A stretch of DNA of 64,000 nt, taken from the NCBI GenBank assembly GCA_016719785.1, contig JADJYJ010000008.1:1-64000 (forward strand). Direction: 5' to 3'. Positions 50,925 through 61,300 of this stretch are shown in pieces; within the stretch, counting starts at the first letter, position 1; each line of letters begins with the position of its first letter. The notes below the pieces were generated by a model. That model was not told the origin of the DNA. It saw only the letters and a list, made by a program, of their open reading frames with translations, and did not search any database. This DNA comes from Candidatus Amarolinea dominans. GTDB taxonomy: Bacteria; Chloroflexota; Anaerolineae; SSC4; Amarolineaceae. A program made the translations under genes and the position numbers.

Positions 50925-51923
50925 ATGAAAGCAATTATGTGGACAAAATATGGCCCACCGGATGGTCTTCAGCTCAGAGAGAGCGATAAACCTGTTCCGA
51001 GGGATAATGAAGTTCTGATAAGAATCGCTGCGACAACCGTAACAACAGGAGACTGTGAGCTGCGAAGCCTAAAAATCCCTGTCTTATTTCGGCTTCCCGT
51101 GCGAATCTATAACGGTCTCTTAAAACCAAAGAGAATAACCATACTAGGACAGGAGCTGTCCGGGGAAATTGAAACAACCGGCAAAGATGTCAGGCTGTTC
51201 AAGAAAGGTGACCAAGTTTTCGCATCCACTGGGCTTAGTTTTGGCGGGTATGCCGAGTACATCTGTCTGCCCGAAGAAACGAAAATGGGGGTGCTGGCCA
51301 AAAAACCGGTGAATATGACTTATGAGGAAGCCGCTGCCGTTCCTACCGGGGGACTGGAAGCATTGCATTTTCTTCGAAAAGGAAATATCCAGCATGGACA
51401 AAAGGTTCTGATTATTGGCGCAGGTGGAAGTATCGGTACTTTCGCAGTACAACTGGCCAGGCACTTTGGGGCAGAAGTGACTGGCGTGGACAGCACGAAG
51501 AAATTGGACATGCTGCGCTCGATTGGTGCACTCCATGTTATTGATTACACCCGAGAGGATTTTACTAAAAATGGAGAGACCTATGATGTTATTTTTGACA
51601 TAATGGGCAAGAGTTCCTTTTCAGGCAGCATAAAATCACTAAAGCAAAATGGCCGCTATCTCATTGGGAATCCCGGACTGACCCAGATCGTTCGAGGACG
51701 ATGGATTTCAATGAGAAGTAGCAAGAAAGTGATCATTGGGGCCGCCATCCAAAAGGTCGAAGATTTAGCTTTCCTCAAAGAGCTTATTGAGGCGGGGGCG
51801 ATAAAATCGGTGATTGATAGACGTTATCCATTGGAACAGACCGCTGAGGCTCACAGGTATGTTGACACAGGGCAAAAAAAGGGAAATGTCGTCATTACGA
51901 TAGGCAAAAATACCAAAATCTAG
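50925..51923 (+). CDS. MDR-type NAD(P)-dependent oxidoreductase 2
   Basis: 332 residues from 50925, where GGAGGAATACTTT precedes the ATG. It begins MKAIMWTKYGPPDGLQLRES and carries the nucleotide site LIIGAGGSIGTFAVQLARHF, SIGALHVIDYTREDFTKNG and IKSVIDRRYPLEQTAEAHRY. It is a close relative of the gene at 49630, so the small protein plus oxidoreductase pair is a tandem duplication with divergence. Cofactor binding is supported by GxGGxxG; substrate unknown. Confidence 0.9.
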   Translation: MKAIMWTKYGPPDGLQLRESDKPVPRDNEVLIRIAATTVTTGDCELRSLKIPVLFRLPVRIYNGLLKPKRITILGQELSGEIETTGKDVRLFKKGDQVFASTGLSFGGYAEYICLPEETKMGVLAKKPVNMTYEEAAAVPTGGLEALHFLRKGNIQHGQKVLIIGAGGSIGTFAVQLARHFGAEVTGVDSTKKLDMLRSIGALHVIDYTREDFTKNGETYDVIFDIMGKSSFSGSIKSLKQNGRYLIGNPGLTQIVRGRWISMRSSKKVIIGAAIQKVEDLAFLKELIEAGAIKSVIDRRYPLEQTAEAHRYVDTGQKKGNVVITIGKNTKI

Positions 51924-51955
51924 AAATTTGACTACTGATAACAAGGAGAAAGAAA

Positions 51956-52387
51956 ATGAACCCAATCCAAAAGACCCCGAGAATTGCAGGGAATGCCGCA
52001 ACTGTGTTGTACGCTCTAACGATTATTCTGCAACTTTTACTTGCCTCTGGAATCCTACCGATCACAATGGCTTGGGGAGGGCGGGAGCCTGTTTTGACAA
52101 CGAACTTGAGACTTGCCAGCCTGGCATCTGCGGCTCTCCTATTCTTCTTTATCTATGTCATCCGCCGCCGTGCGGGACTTGTTAGTGATGCGCCTATCAC
52201 GCTACTTATCAAAGTTTTGTCCTGGCTGATCACTGCGTTTTCCGCCCTCAACTTCCTGGGCATTCTGGCTTCACTGAGCAGTGGAGAAAAGATGCTGTTT
52301 GGTCCAATTTCCTTCTTGCTGCTCGTGGCTTGTATTTTGGTTTCGCTTTCAAAATCAGAGCCGCAGTCTACCGCGCCCAGAACATAA
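51956..52387 (+). CDS. Four-helix membrane protein, hypothetical
   Basis: 143 residues with AAGGAGAAAGAAA before the ATG. Four hydrophobic segments: ATVLYALTIILQLLLASGIL, LASAALLFFFIYVIRRRAG, LIKVLSWLITAFSALNFLGI and FGPISFLLLVACILVSLS. I do not recognise a family. It lies 42 bases before the ABC transporter genes and may belong to that unit. Confidence 0.7.
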   Translation: MNPIQKTPRIAGNAATVLYALTIILQLLLASGILPITMAWGGREPVLTTNLRLASLASAALLFFFIYVIRRRAGLVSDAPITLLIKVLSWLITAFSALNFLGILASLSSGEKMLFGPISFLLLVACILVSLSKSEPQSTAPRT

Positions 52388-52429
52388 TACAAGCTAGGCA
52401 AACCATCCAACTTTAACAAGAGAACACTA

Positions 52430-53299
52430 ATGCAACTTACCGTTCAGAATCTCGGCAAGCAATACAAACGTGATTTTTGGGGACTCAAGGATTTTTCTCT
52501 TGATATCAAACCTGGTATTTTGGGATTGCTCGGACCAAACGGCGCAGGCAAGTCCACTTTCATGCGCATGCTCGCCACGATCACAAAGCCTACAAATGGG
52601 ACGATCACATGGAACGGCACTGATGTCGTCAAATCTCCTGATGTTTTGCGCAACGTGCTTGGCTATTTACCGCAGGATTTCGGTGTCTACCCGAATCTCA
52701 ATGCAGTTGAATTTCTCGAATACATGGCTGCCATCAAAGGACTCGACGCTGCAACCGCAAAGAAACGTATTGACGAACTGCTTCAACTCACGAACCTGGT
52801 CGAAGCTGCGAAACGCCCGCTGGGCGGATATTCGGGCGGCATGAAACAGCGTGTGGGCATCGCTCAGGCTTTGCTCAACGATCCGCAATTGCTCATCGTG
52901 GACGAACCCACCGTCGGGCTGGACCCCGAAGAGAGAGTCAGGTTTAGGAATCTGCTCTCAGATCTATCGGGAGAAAGAATCGTGATCTTGTCCACGCACA
53001 TTGTTTCAGATGTGGAAGCGACCGCCACACATATCGCACTCGTCAACAAAGGTCAACTCTTGCGCGAAGATGCGCCTGAAAAACTATTGAATGAACTTGA
53101 ACATAAAGTTTGGGAGTGGACAGTGCACAGCGATGACCTGACCGCCCTCAAACAAAAGCATATTATCAGTGGAACCATCCGCCGCAGTGACGGCGTGCAG
53201 GTGCGCGTGGTCAGCGCGGACAAGCCTGATGCCAACGCGCAAAATGTTTCGCCAAATCTCGAAGACGCCTATCTGTTTTTCATCGGCGGCAAAAAATGA
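52430..53299 (+). CDS. ABC transporter ATP-binding protein
   Basis: 289 residues. Walker A is LGPNGAGKSTFMRML (about residues 38-52), the signature is YSGGMKQRVGIAQALL (in place of LSGGQ), Walker B is LLIVDEPTVGLDPEE, and the switch is STHIVSDVE. The C-terminal 70 residues vary, as in exporters of the ABC-2 type. It pairs with the permease that overlaps its stop by four bases (ATGA). The cargo is unknown. GC content is lower than in region 4. Confidence 0.93.
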   Translation: MQLTVQNLGKQYKRDFWGLKDFSLDIKPGILGLLGPNGAGKSTFMRMLATITKPTNGTITWNGTDVVKSPDVLRNVLGYLPQDFGVYPNLNAVEFLEYMAAIKGLDAATAKKRIDELLQLTNLVEAAKRPLGGYSGGMKQRVGIAQALLNDPQLLIVDEPTVGLDPEERVRFRNLLSDLSGERIVILSTHIVSDVEATATHIALVNKGQLLREDAPEKLLNELEHKVWEWTVHSDDLTALKQKHIISGTIRRSDGVQVRVVSADKPDANAQNVSPNLEDAYLFFIGGKK

Positions 53300-54864
53300 G
53301 ATCCGTACACGTCATCTATTATTTAGCGCGCGCCGATTTTCTGGAACGCGTACGCCGTTATAGCTTTCTGGTCATGCTGGGATTGGCGGTATTCCTCGGC
53401 TACCAAACCGCCATTGGCAACATGGCGTTGCAACTTGGTTTGTATCGCGGCGAGTTTAATTCCGCGTGGGTCGGCGCCATGATGTCGCTGATCGCGACCT
53501 TTTTCATCGGCTGGTTCGGCTTTTATCTCGTCAAAGGCTCGGTGGCGCGCGACAGAGAGACCGGTGTTGGGCAGATCATGGCAACCACACCACTGACCCG
53601 TTCCCTTTATTTGATCGGCAAATGGTTAAGCAACTTCGCCGTCCTCATGTCAATGGTCACGGTGTTGGCGCTGGGCGCCATTGTCATTCAATTTTTGCAG
53701 GGCGAAAATACGCAGATCAATCTGTTCGCATTCCTGTCACCCTTCGTCTTCATCGTCATGCCGCTCATCGCGCTTGTTGCGGCATTTGCAGTATTATTTG
53801 AAGCAGTTTCTTTTTTACAGGGCGGCTTCGGAAACATCGTCTATTTCTTCGCTTTCATCCTCTTCCTGCCGCTTTTCATGGAAAACCCTACACTCAAACA
53901 ATACCAGGCATTTGAACCAACAGGTCTGGGAATATTGGCAAGCGAAATGGGCAAAGCGGTCACCGCGATCTATCCCGAATACAACGGTGACTTTACCCTC
54001 GGCGGTGGATTTGTTTCTGCAACCAAAGTATTCACATGGAACGGCATCCATTGGACGACTGAATTAATCTTAGCCCGTTTCTCGTTGCTTGCTCTTTCCA
54101 TTTTATTGATCTTTTTCGCCGCCCTTTTCTTTGATAGGTTTGATCCCTCGCGCAGAAAACCACGGCGGATTAAAGCGCAGCGCGCCGCATCAGACTCGGT
54201 GCCTGCACCTGCTTCAACATCCCAGGCATTATCTGCCGTTCATCTGACTCCTCTAAACAAAACCGCCAACCGATTCAGTTTCTTCAATGTCTTAATGGCT
54301 GAAATAAAACTTCTGCTCAAAGGACAGCGCTGGTGGTGGTATGTCGTCATGGCTGGGATCATCGTCGCCTGCCTGGTCAATCCATCCGCTACCGTGCGTG
54401 AGATTGTGCTTCCGATTGCATGGGTCTGGCCCATCCTGATCTGGTCAGCCATCGGCAACCGTGAGATTCATAATAACGTCCAGCAGATGGCATTCTCCTC
54501 CGCCTCCCCGCTGCTAAGGCAACTCCCCGCGCAATGGCTGGCTGGATTCATCGTCACCCTGCTGGTCAGCATCGGCGCGATCATCCGCCTTACAATGGAC
54601 GGTGATACAACTGGCTTGCTGGCATTGTTTTCAGGTGCTTTTTTCATCCCATCTCTGGCATTAGCCTGCGGTGTGTGGAGCGGAACCAGCAAACTCTTTG
54701 AGATCCTGTATATGCTCATCTGGTATCTCGGCCCTTTGAACAAAATTTTGGAGCTGGATTACATTGGCTCTCATGGAAATGGACGTCCCGAATTCTTCAT
54801 CCCATTTTCCATCGTGTTAATCGTCCTTGCATTGATAGGTCGCACGAGGCAAATCCGAACATAG
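53296..54864 (+). CDS. ABC-2 type transporter permease
   Basis: 522 residues, starting in the ATGA overlap with the ATPase gene. It contains two groups of membrane helices: about 20-280 (FLVMLGLAVFLGYQTAIGN, VLMSMVTVLALGAIVIQFLQ, FVFIVMPLIALVAAFAVLFE, IVYFFAFILFLPLF) and about 345-520 (WWWYVVMAGIIVACLVNP and so on), joined by a polar loop of about 60 residues with many Arg/Pro/Ser. VKGSVARDRETGVGQIMATT is the usual cytoplasmic segment of these exporters. It probably works as a dimer or with the ATPase alone. Confidence 0.88.
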   Translation: MRSVHVIYYLARADFLERVRRYSFLVMLGLAVFLGYQTAIGNMALQLGLYRGEFNSAWVGAMMSLIATFFIGWFGFYLVKGSVARDRETGVGQIMATTPLTRSLYLIGKWLSNFAVLMSMVTVLALGAIVIQFLQGENTQINLFAFLSPFVFIVMPLIALVAAFAVLFEAVSFLQGGFGNIVYFFAFILFLPLFMENPTLKQYQAFEPTGLGILASEMGKAVTAIYPEYNGDFTLGGGFVSATKVFTWNGIHWTTELILARFSLLALSILLIFFAALFFDRFDPSRRKPRRIKAQRAASDSVPAPASTSQALSAVHLTPLNKTANRFSFFNVLMAEIKLLLKGQRWWWYVVMAGIIVACLVNPSATVREIVLPIAWVWPILIWSAIGNREIHNNVQQMAFSSASPLLRQLPAQWLAGFIVTLLVSIGAIIRLTMDGDTTGLLALFSGAFFIPSLALACGVWSGTSKLFEILYMLIWYLGPLNKILELDYIGSHGNGRPEFFIPFSIVLIVLALIGRTRQIRT

Positions 54865-54901
54865 CCTGGGGGGGATACTTTTTGAAGTTTGAGGGGCGTT
54901 G

Positions 54902-54907
54902 TATAAT
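54902..54907 (+). promoter_or_regulatory. -10 box of the leaderless promoter of LuxR regulator 3
   Basis: TATAAT followed by TGTTCC and the ATG at 54914, the same layout as at 45481. The preceding TTTGAAGTTTGAGGGGCGTT is also similar to the other copy. A TTGAAG at 54882 is only 14 bases upstream, so the -35 is uncertain. Confidence 0.65.
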
Positions 54908-54913
54908 TGTTCC

Positions 54914-56494
54914 ATGTCCACCGTATGGTATGAGGCCAATGGCCTGGAGACCGAAGCCTTCCACCATGCGGCTGCCGCCAATGACATCGAACGCGCCGAA
55001 CGCCTGATCGAGGGAGGGCGCATACCCCTGCACTCACTCGGCGTGGTGACCGCCATTCTCGACTGGCTGGATTCGCTGCCCAAGACCGTATTGGATGTCA
55101 GGCCCAGGTTGTGGGTAAGGTCTGCCACGTCAACGCTCATGGCTGGACGGACAACCGGCGTCGAAGAGAAACTGCAAGCGGCTGAAAAAGCCATGCAAAA
55201 TGCCGATCCCGATGACAAGACCCGCGACCTGATCGGACAAATTGCCGCGATCAGGGCCACGCTGGCGCTCCTCCGCTACCAGCCGGAGGAAACGATCGTT
55301 CAGGCGCGCCGCGCCCTGGAGACCCTGCACGCCGACAACCTGCCTTTCCGCAGCAGAGCGATCTGGACGCTGGGGTTTGCTCACCAGCTCCAGGGGGACC
55401 GCGCCGCGGCCCGTCAGGTCTATACCGAAGCCATATCCATCAGACAGGCGTCCGGGAATATCTACCTAACTATATTGGCTACAACAGGCCTGGGCCAAAT
55501 ACAGGAATCTGAAAACCAGCTTTGTCAAGCCGCCGAAACCTACCAACGCTCCGTGCAACTGCTTAGTGATCAGGGACCTCCAAATGCAAGCGAAGAGTTC
55601 CTTGGCCTGGCCCGCATCTACTACGAATGGAACGATCTCGATACCGCCGAGCAGTACGCACAGCAGAGTCTGCAGCTGGCGCGGCAGTATGATCGCGCGG
55701 TTGACAGATTCGTTATCTGTGAGGTGTTTCTTGCCCGCTTGAAACTGGCCCGGGGCGATGTGGCCGAGGCGGCCGCCATGTTGGCGGAGACCGAGCAGTC
55801 CGTGCGCCAAAGCAACTTCGTGCAGCGCATGCCCGAGGTTGCGGCCGCGCAAGTGCTGACGCTGCTGCGCCAGGGCGATGTGGCGGCAGCCGCTCGTCTC
55901 GTACAGACGCACGATCTCCCCATCAGCCGGGCGCGGGTGTTACTGGCCCAAGGGGATGCGGTCAAGGCGCTGGCGGCACTGGAGCCCTGGCGTCGGCAGA
56001 CGGAAGAAAAGGGCTGGCAGGATGAACGGCTCAAGGCGATGGTTCTGCAGACGGTCGCGCTCCATGCGCATGGCGATGAGGACAAGGCGGCGCAACTGCT
56101 GGCCGAGGCCCTGGCGCTGGCCGAACCAGGCGGCTTCATCCGTCTGTTCATTGATGAAGGGCCGCCGATGGCGGAACTGTTGACAAGGATGAAGGATGAG
56201 GGCGGAACGCTTCGCGTGAAGGAGTATATCCACAAACTGCTCGCCGCCTTCGGTCATCAGGAAGAATTTCATCCTTCATCCCTCATCCTTCATCCTTCAT
56301 TCGAGCCGCTGAGCGGTCGCGAGTTGGAAATCCTGGTGCTGATCACCCGGGGACTCTCGAACCGGGAGATCGGCGAACGGCTTTTCCTGGCCCTGGACAC
56401 CGTCAAAGGGCACAACCGCCGCATCTTCGACAAACTCCAGGTGCAAAGCCGCACCGAAGCCATCGCCCGCGCCCGCGAGCTGGGCTTGTTGTAA
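54914..56494 (+). CDS. LuxR-family regulator 3, lacking the STAND ATPase domain
   Basis: 526 residues. The promoter and first codons (MST) match regulators 1 and 2, but the next codon already reads VWYEANGLETEAFHHAAAAN, which aligns with about residue 375 of regulator 1. So about 370 codons, including Walker A, Walker B and the RWYRYHH motif, are missing. The TPR-like region and the HTH (EPLSGRELEILVLITRGLSN, then REIGERLFLALDTVKGHN) are complete. It may be a dominant or constitutive DNA-binding form, or a decayed gene. The frame is open throughout. The linker before the HTH holds HPSSLILHPS from a simple repeat. Confidence 0.85.
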   Translation: MSTVWYEANGLETEAFHHAAAANDIERAERLIEGGRIPLHSLGVVTAILDWLDSLPKTVLDVRPRLWVRSATSTLMAGRTTGVEEKLQAAEKAMQNADPDDKTRDLIGQIAAIRATLALLRYQPEETIVQARRALETLHADNLPFRSRAIWTLGFAHQLQGDRAAARQVYTEAISIRQASGNIYLTILATTGLGQIQESENQLCQAAETYQRSVQLLSDQGPPNASEEFLGLARIYYEWNDLDTAEQYAQQSLQLARQYDRAVDRFVICEVFLARLKLARGDVAEAAAMLAETEQSVRQSNFVQRMPEVAAAQVLTLLRQGDVAAAARLVQTHDLPISRARVLLAQGDAVKALAALEPWRRQTEEKGWQDERLKAMVLQTVALHAHGDEDKAAQLLAEALALAEPGGFIRLFIDEGPPMAELLTRMKDEGGTLRVKEYIHKLLAAFGHQEEFHPSSLILHPSFEPLSGRELEILVLITRGLSNREIGERLFLALDTVKGHNRRIFDKLQVQSRTEAIARARELGLL

Positions 56495-56660
56495 CCGCAA
56501 GTGTTCGTACCCCTCGACACTCTCCTCCTTCAGTCATCCAAAACAACACCTCCCACCAACACCAAAGTGTCTATACAACAACACCGCGGCGCCTGTATAT
56601 TACCTGTGCCTTGAGCGAGCAGCTCAACCGGCGAACATCGGACACAACAGGTGCAAGGTC

Positions 56661-56957
56661 ATGTCGAACGAACTCGAACCAACAACTGATCCGGGTCAGC
56701 CCGTGGTCTATCAGATCAGGCTCAAGGGCCATTTGGGCGCCGATTGGGCCGGGTGGTTTGGCGGCCTGACCATCACGCTGGCAGAGGACGGCGATACGCT
56801 CCTCACCGGCTCGGTGGTTGATCAGGCTGCGCTGCACGGCCTGCTCAAGAAAGTGCGTGATCTGGGCATACCTTTAGTCTCGGTCTGCCCCATCAAACCA
56901 AAGCCCCCGACTACGCTCGGGTCGGGCCAGGCCGACGTGCCAGATGTCAAGTCGTAA
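56661..56957 (+). CDS. Conserved small protein of unknown function, copy D
   Basis: 98 residues, almost identical to copy A (differences such as TGSVVDQ for TGPVADQ and CPIKPKPPTTLG near the end). It lies in the same position after a LuxR regulator, with the same spacer, as part of a duplicated block of about 465 bp plus the regulator 3' end. Probably functional. Confidence 0.75.
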   Translation: MSNELEPTTDPGQPVVYQIRLKGHLGADWAGWFGGLTITLAEDGDTLLTGSVVDQAALHGLLKKVRDLGIPLVSVCPIKPKPPTTLGSGQADVPDVKS

Positions 56958-56978
56958 GACTCAACCAGATCGTTCAAT

Positions 56979-57065
56979 CGCTACGGCCCGCCGGAAGTGC
57001 TGCGGTTGGCGGATGTTCCCAAACCGGCGCCGCGTGACCACACAGTGCTGGTCAAAATCCACTAA
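56979..57065 (+). pseudogene. Remnant of the start of an MDR oxidoreductase
   Basis: Reads RYGPPEVLRLADVPKPAPRD, then HTVLVKIH and a stop. This matches residues about 9-35 of the oxidoreductases at 49630 and 50925 (EYGSPDVLQLKEVAKPTPKD). No start and no Rossmann part remain. Its place after small protein D repeats the small-protein-then-oxidoreductase order, so it is the relic of a third pair. Confidence 0.75.
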
Positions 57066-57482
57066 AGCCCAAATACACCACAAGGAGACAAAACGATGAT
57101 CACTCAAGCGAAGAAAATCTCGGCGTTGGGAGCTGAGTTTCGATCTCAGCGCCAGTTCGGAAGAGATGGATCGCTTTCTGGCAAGCGCCGATTATGAATT
57201 TGAGTGCGCCAGCATCGTTGGGCGCAAGTTTGAGGATGTCGCCGACCACGCGCAGTATGTGCGTGAGGGCGGTTGCGCGAAGATCATCTCGGCATTGGCC
57301 GCTCGGGAAGCGCGACGGGAACGGCCCAGGCGGTGCTCGATTACGCCCAACCGGCCGCACGCCTGATCGGCGCTGGCGCACGCCGCCGCAGCCGGGCCGG
57401 ATCATAGTCGCTAACGCACGGGAAGTATTCGATAGATGAATGCAATCAACGGTTCTCTCGATCTGGAGCGGGATCAACTCTC
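57066..57482 (+). other. Degenerate region, no intact gene
   Basis: After AAGGAGACAAAACG an ATG opens a frame of 34 codons that stops. Another frame (57120-57366) reads LSASSEEMDRFLASADYEFE and SIVGRKFEDVADHAQYVREG, which looks coding-like but has no start of its own. I could not assign a family. The last 80 bases before the convergent plsY gene show nothing. Confidence 0.5.
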
Positions 57483-58097
57483 TTACCAGCGCGTCACGCG
57501 GCGTTCGGTGCCAGCCAGCAGGCGCTGGATGTTGGGGCGCAGCGACCACACGCAGGCCAGCGCGGTGAGGAAGCCGTAGATTAGATGCTCCCAATGGGCC
57601 AGGCGGGGAAAGGCCAGCAGGACGATCGTCAGCGCCGCGAGGCTGCCGACGGACGCGGTCAGTGTAGCCACGGACGCGTAGCGCGAGAAGTAGAAGACGA
57701 TGATGGCAATGACCGCCATCGGAATGCCCACATAGAAGTTGAGCGCGATCAGCCCGGCGGCCGTAGACATGCCGCCGGCGCCGCCGCGGAACTTGAGAAA
57801 GACTGACCAATTGTGGCCGATGACGGCGGCCGCGCCGGCCAGCGCCGCGCCCAGTTCACCCGTCAGCAGGAGATGGCGCGCCAGGGCAATCGCCGCCACC
57901 GCCTTGAGCGCATCACCCAGCACCGTCAGCGCGGCCGGGCCAAAACCCAACGCCCGCAGCACATTCGTGCCGCCCGTGCGTCCACTGCCGTGCTGCAGGA
58001 TGTTCACCCCGTGCGCCTTGGCCACCAGGAATCCGATCGGAATTGCCCCGATCAAATAGCCAGCCAGTACCGCCACCACTACGTTTGTCCAGTTCAT
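57483..58097 (-). CDS. plsY: Glycerol-3-phosphate acyltransferase PlsY, second copy
   Basis: 204 residues from 58097, with GGAGGG about 10 bases upstream; the longer frame to 58235 runs through the flanking GGAGACCGG repeat. Motifs: LIGAIPIGFLVAKAHGVNIL, GSGRTGGTNVLRALGFGPAA (motif 1), DALKAVAAIALA and IGHNWSVFLKFRGGAGGMST (in place of KGGKGVAT). Six helices. It differs from the copy at 30482 in both motifs, so they are old paralogues, not a recent duplication. Acylates glycerol-3-phosphate in the membrane. Confidence 0.85.
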   Translation of the reverse strand: MNWTNVVVAVLAGYLIGAIPIGFLVAKAHGVNILQHGSGRTGGTNVLRALGFGPAALTVLGDALKAVAAIALARHLLLTGELGAALAGAAAVIGHNWSVFLKFRGGAGGMSTAAGLIALNFYVGIPMAVIAIIVFYFSRYASVATLTASVGSLAALTIVLLAFPRLAHWEHLIYGFLTALACVWSLRPNIQRLLAGTERRVTRW

Positions 58098-58356
58098 CTC
58101 CGACACCCTCCACATGACATGCAACCTGAGCGTTGGGCTGCCAACGCAGCCTGTGTGACATACAAAAACCCCGCGCATGGCATTTCGATGCGCCGGAGGG
58201 CGGAGACGGGAGACCGGAGACCGGAGATCGGCCATCGAAAATCGAATATCATCGCTGATTGCGTGTGGCGCTACTTGACAAGAACGCTACTTGCGCATAG
58301 ATTAGCGCATGTTATTGCAACAAGCGCAATCAGGCCCCTCAAACCGGAGGTGTTCG

Positions 58357-61300
58357 ATGTCCTGGAAGTTCACGCGTCGTTTCTTTCTCGTTTTGTTCTG
58401 TCTTCAACTGGCCGCACCGGTCAGCCTGGCAGCCCCTGCCCGGCCCGCGGCACCACAGGTGCCATCCATCGCCCCCGGCATTGCGGTCACTGAATCTACC
58501 GAAGCCGACCTCGTGCTCGATCTTCACTTCGACCAGCCAATTTTGACCATCGTGCAGCAAGGCAGCACGACCTACACTGATATTTCCATGGGCGACGAGT
58601 TTGGCGCCACCGGCCAGCCGGGGTACCCGCAACTTCCGCTGACCGCGCGCATGGTGGCCTTGCCGCCTGGCGCCACGGCCACACTCACCCTGAGCGCTGC
58701 CGTGTGGCAGACCCAGTCCGTCTCCCAGCCCCTGCTGCCGGCTCCACGCTTTGACTTTGCCGACCAAACCCGTGTGGAAGAGGGCGCGGCGGTCGTCCCG
58801 CTGGTCGCCCGCGACCCGGTCGCTTACGCCGAGGATGCCTGGCAGCCGGCCGCGCCCGTGCGTTTGGGTGAACCAGCCCGCCTGCGCGACCAGGACATGC
58901 TCACGGTCGAATTCTACCCCGTGCGCTACAACCCAGCGCGCGGCGAAATCGCCTGGTTGACCCAGGCTCATGTCGTCATCCACTTTGCCGGCGGCCAACC
59001 GGCCCCGGCAGCCCGCCCCGACCCCTACTTCGAGTCAACCCTGGCTGCTACGGTCTTGAATTATGATACCGCGCGCGCCTGGCGCACCGCCTCCGCACCG
59101 GTCACTCTGCCTGACTTCGTACCGGCCACCGGCGATGTGCGCATGGTCGTGCGCGAGAACGGCCTCAATCGCGTCACCTACGATGACCTGATCAACCTGG
59201 GCCATGATGACATCAGTCAGTGGCCGACGATCTTCTTCACCATCTCGAACAAGCGCGGCGAAGTAGCCCGCGACATCACCGATTCGAACAGCAACGGCCG
59301 CCTCGATCCGGGCGACGCCATCTACTTCTACGGGCAGGAGCCTGATCTGACCTACTACACCCTCGACAACATCTACTGGCTGCGCGTCAACAATGAAGCC
59401 CCCGGCCTGGCGATGACCAGCCGTTCCGCGCCGCCCGACGGGGCGCCGGCGCCCTCCTACTTCAAGACGACCCTGCGCACCAAACAGGAAAACTGGCGCT
59501 GGTCACAGCACATGGTGCCCTGGCAGGCCTGGTGGTGGGATCAATTCCAGCTCGGCTATCCCGGCGCCTACCGCGACTACACCTTCAATCTGCCCGAGGT
59601 AGCCACCGTGCCGCTGAGCGCCACCGTTTCTGTGCGCATTGGCGGTCGCTACTCCTGGCCGGAATACAACCCGGACCATCACAACAAGGTCTACATCAAC
59701 GGCAGCGTCACGCCGGTCATCAATAGCTTCTGGGACGGCCGTACCCTGATTGACCTGGCGGGCAACCTGGATCAGGCGAACCTGGTCAGCGGGAACAATA
59801 CGTTGCGTCTGGAAACCATCGTGTCAGATGTGGGACGGCCCGCCAACGCCCAGGTTGACTGGACCTACTTCAAGTGGGTAGATGTCACCTACTATCGCCA
59901 CTACGCGGCCGTCAACCAGGAGTTGGAGTTCAGCCAGGAAACGCCTGGCACCTGGCGCTTCGTGCTGACCGGTTTGACCAACCCAGGCGTCCGGGTTTTC
60001 GACATTACCAATCCGCAAACACCGGTGCGGATGACCAATGGCGCGGCCGGGCCTGGCACCTTCTCGCTTCAGGACACCACCACGCCTGACCAGCGCTTCC
60101 TGGCCGTGGGCGCCAGCGCGGTGCGCACGCCGGCGGCCATGTCGCTCTACATCGCTTACTCAACCAACCTGCGCGATACGACGCGCCAGGCCGACTACAT
60201 CTTCATCACCCATCCCAATTTCGCCAGTACCCTGCAGCCGTTGATCACGCATCGCCAATCGCAGGGGTACGACGTCGTTGTTGCTGACATCAACGCCGTG
60301 TACGACCAGTTCAACGCTGGCATCGTGGACGCCGAAGCCATCCGCACGTTTTTCGATTATGCCTACCATTCATGGGCCGCGCCGGCGCCGGCCTATGCCT
60401 TGCTCGTCGGCGGCTCCAACTTCAACCCGCACGGCCACAACACCGCCTACTACGGCCCCCAGCAACCCGTTTACGTCCCCACCATTGACCTGATGATTGA
60501 TCCCTACCAGGGCGAATCGGCCGCCGATTCCTACTTTGCTGCCATCAGCGGCAATGACCCCCTGCCCGACATCTATCTCGGTCGCCTGCCGGTCATGTCC
60601 ACAACCGACTTGACCACCGTGGTCAACAAGATTATCGCCTACGAGCAGAACCCCACACGCGGCGCCTGGCAGAATGACATCCTCTTCGTTGCCGACAACA
60701 CAGATGACGCGGGCAACTTCGAAGCGGTGAGCGAAGCCATCATCGCCACGTACCTGACTTCGCCCGGTTGGGACTTGCGCAAGGTTTACTACAACCCGGG
60801 CATGGTCAATCCGCCTGATCCCTACTACAACACAGTGGATCTGGCGCGCGGGGCCATCCGCACCAAATGGAGCCAGGGCGTTGCGCTCGCCAATTACGTT
60901 GGTCACGCGTTTCTCGACTACTGGGGCTCGACAGTGACCGATCAACAGTGGCACAACAACGACACCCCTACCCTGTATAACGGCGCCAAGCTGCCGTTCC
61001 TGATCTCGCTGGACTGCCTGGATGGCTACTTCGACTATCCCAACCGTCCCAGCATGGCGGAGAAATTCCTGACCCACAACAACGGTGGGACGGTTGCACA
61101 CTTCGCACCGTCGGGCCTGGGCATCGCCACCGGGCATGACTATCTGCATCGCGGCTTCTACAACGCCATTGTGAACAACCATGTGCTTCAGACCGGCCCG
61201 GTGGTCATGGCGGCCAAGATCAATTTGCACACTAATGTCCCGAACTACTTCCAGGATCTGCTCTACACCTTCGGCTTGATTGGCGATCCGGCCATGTCTC

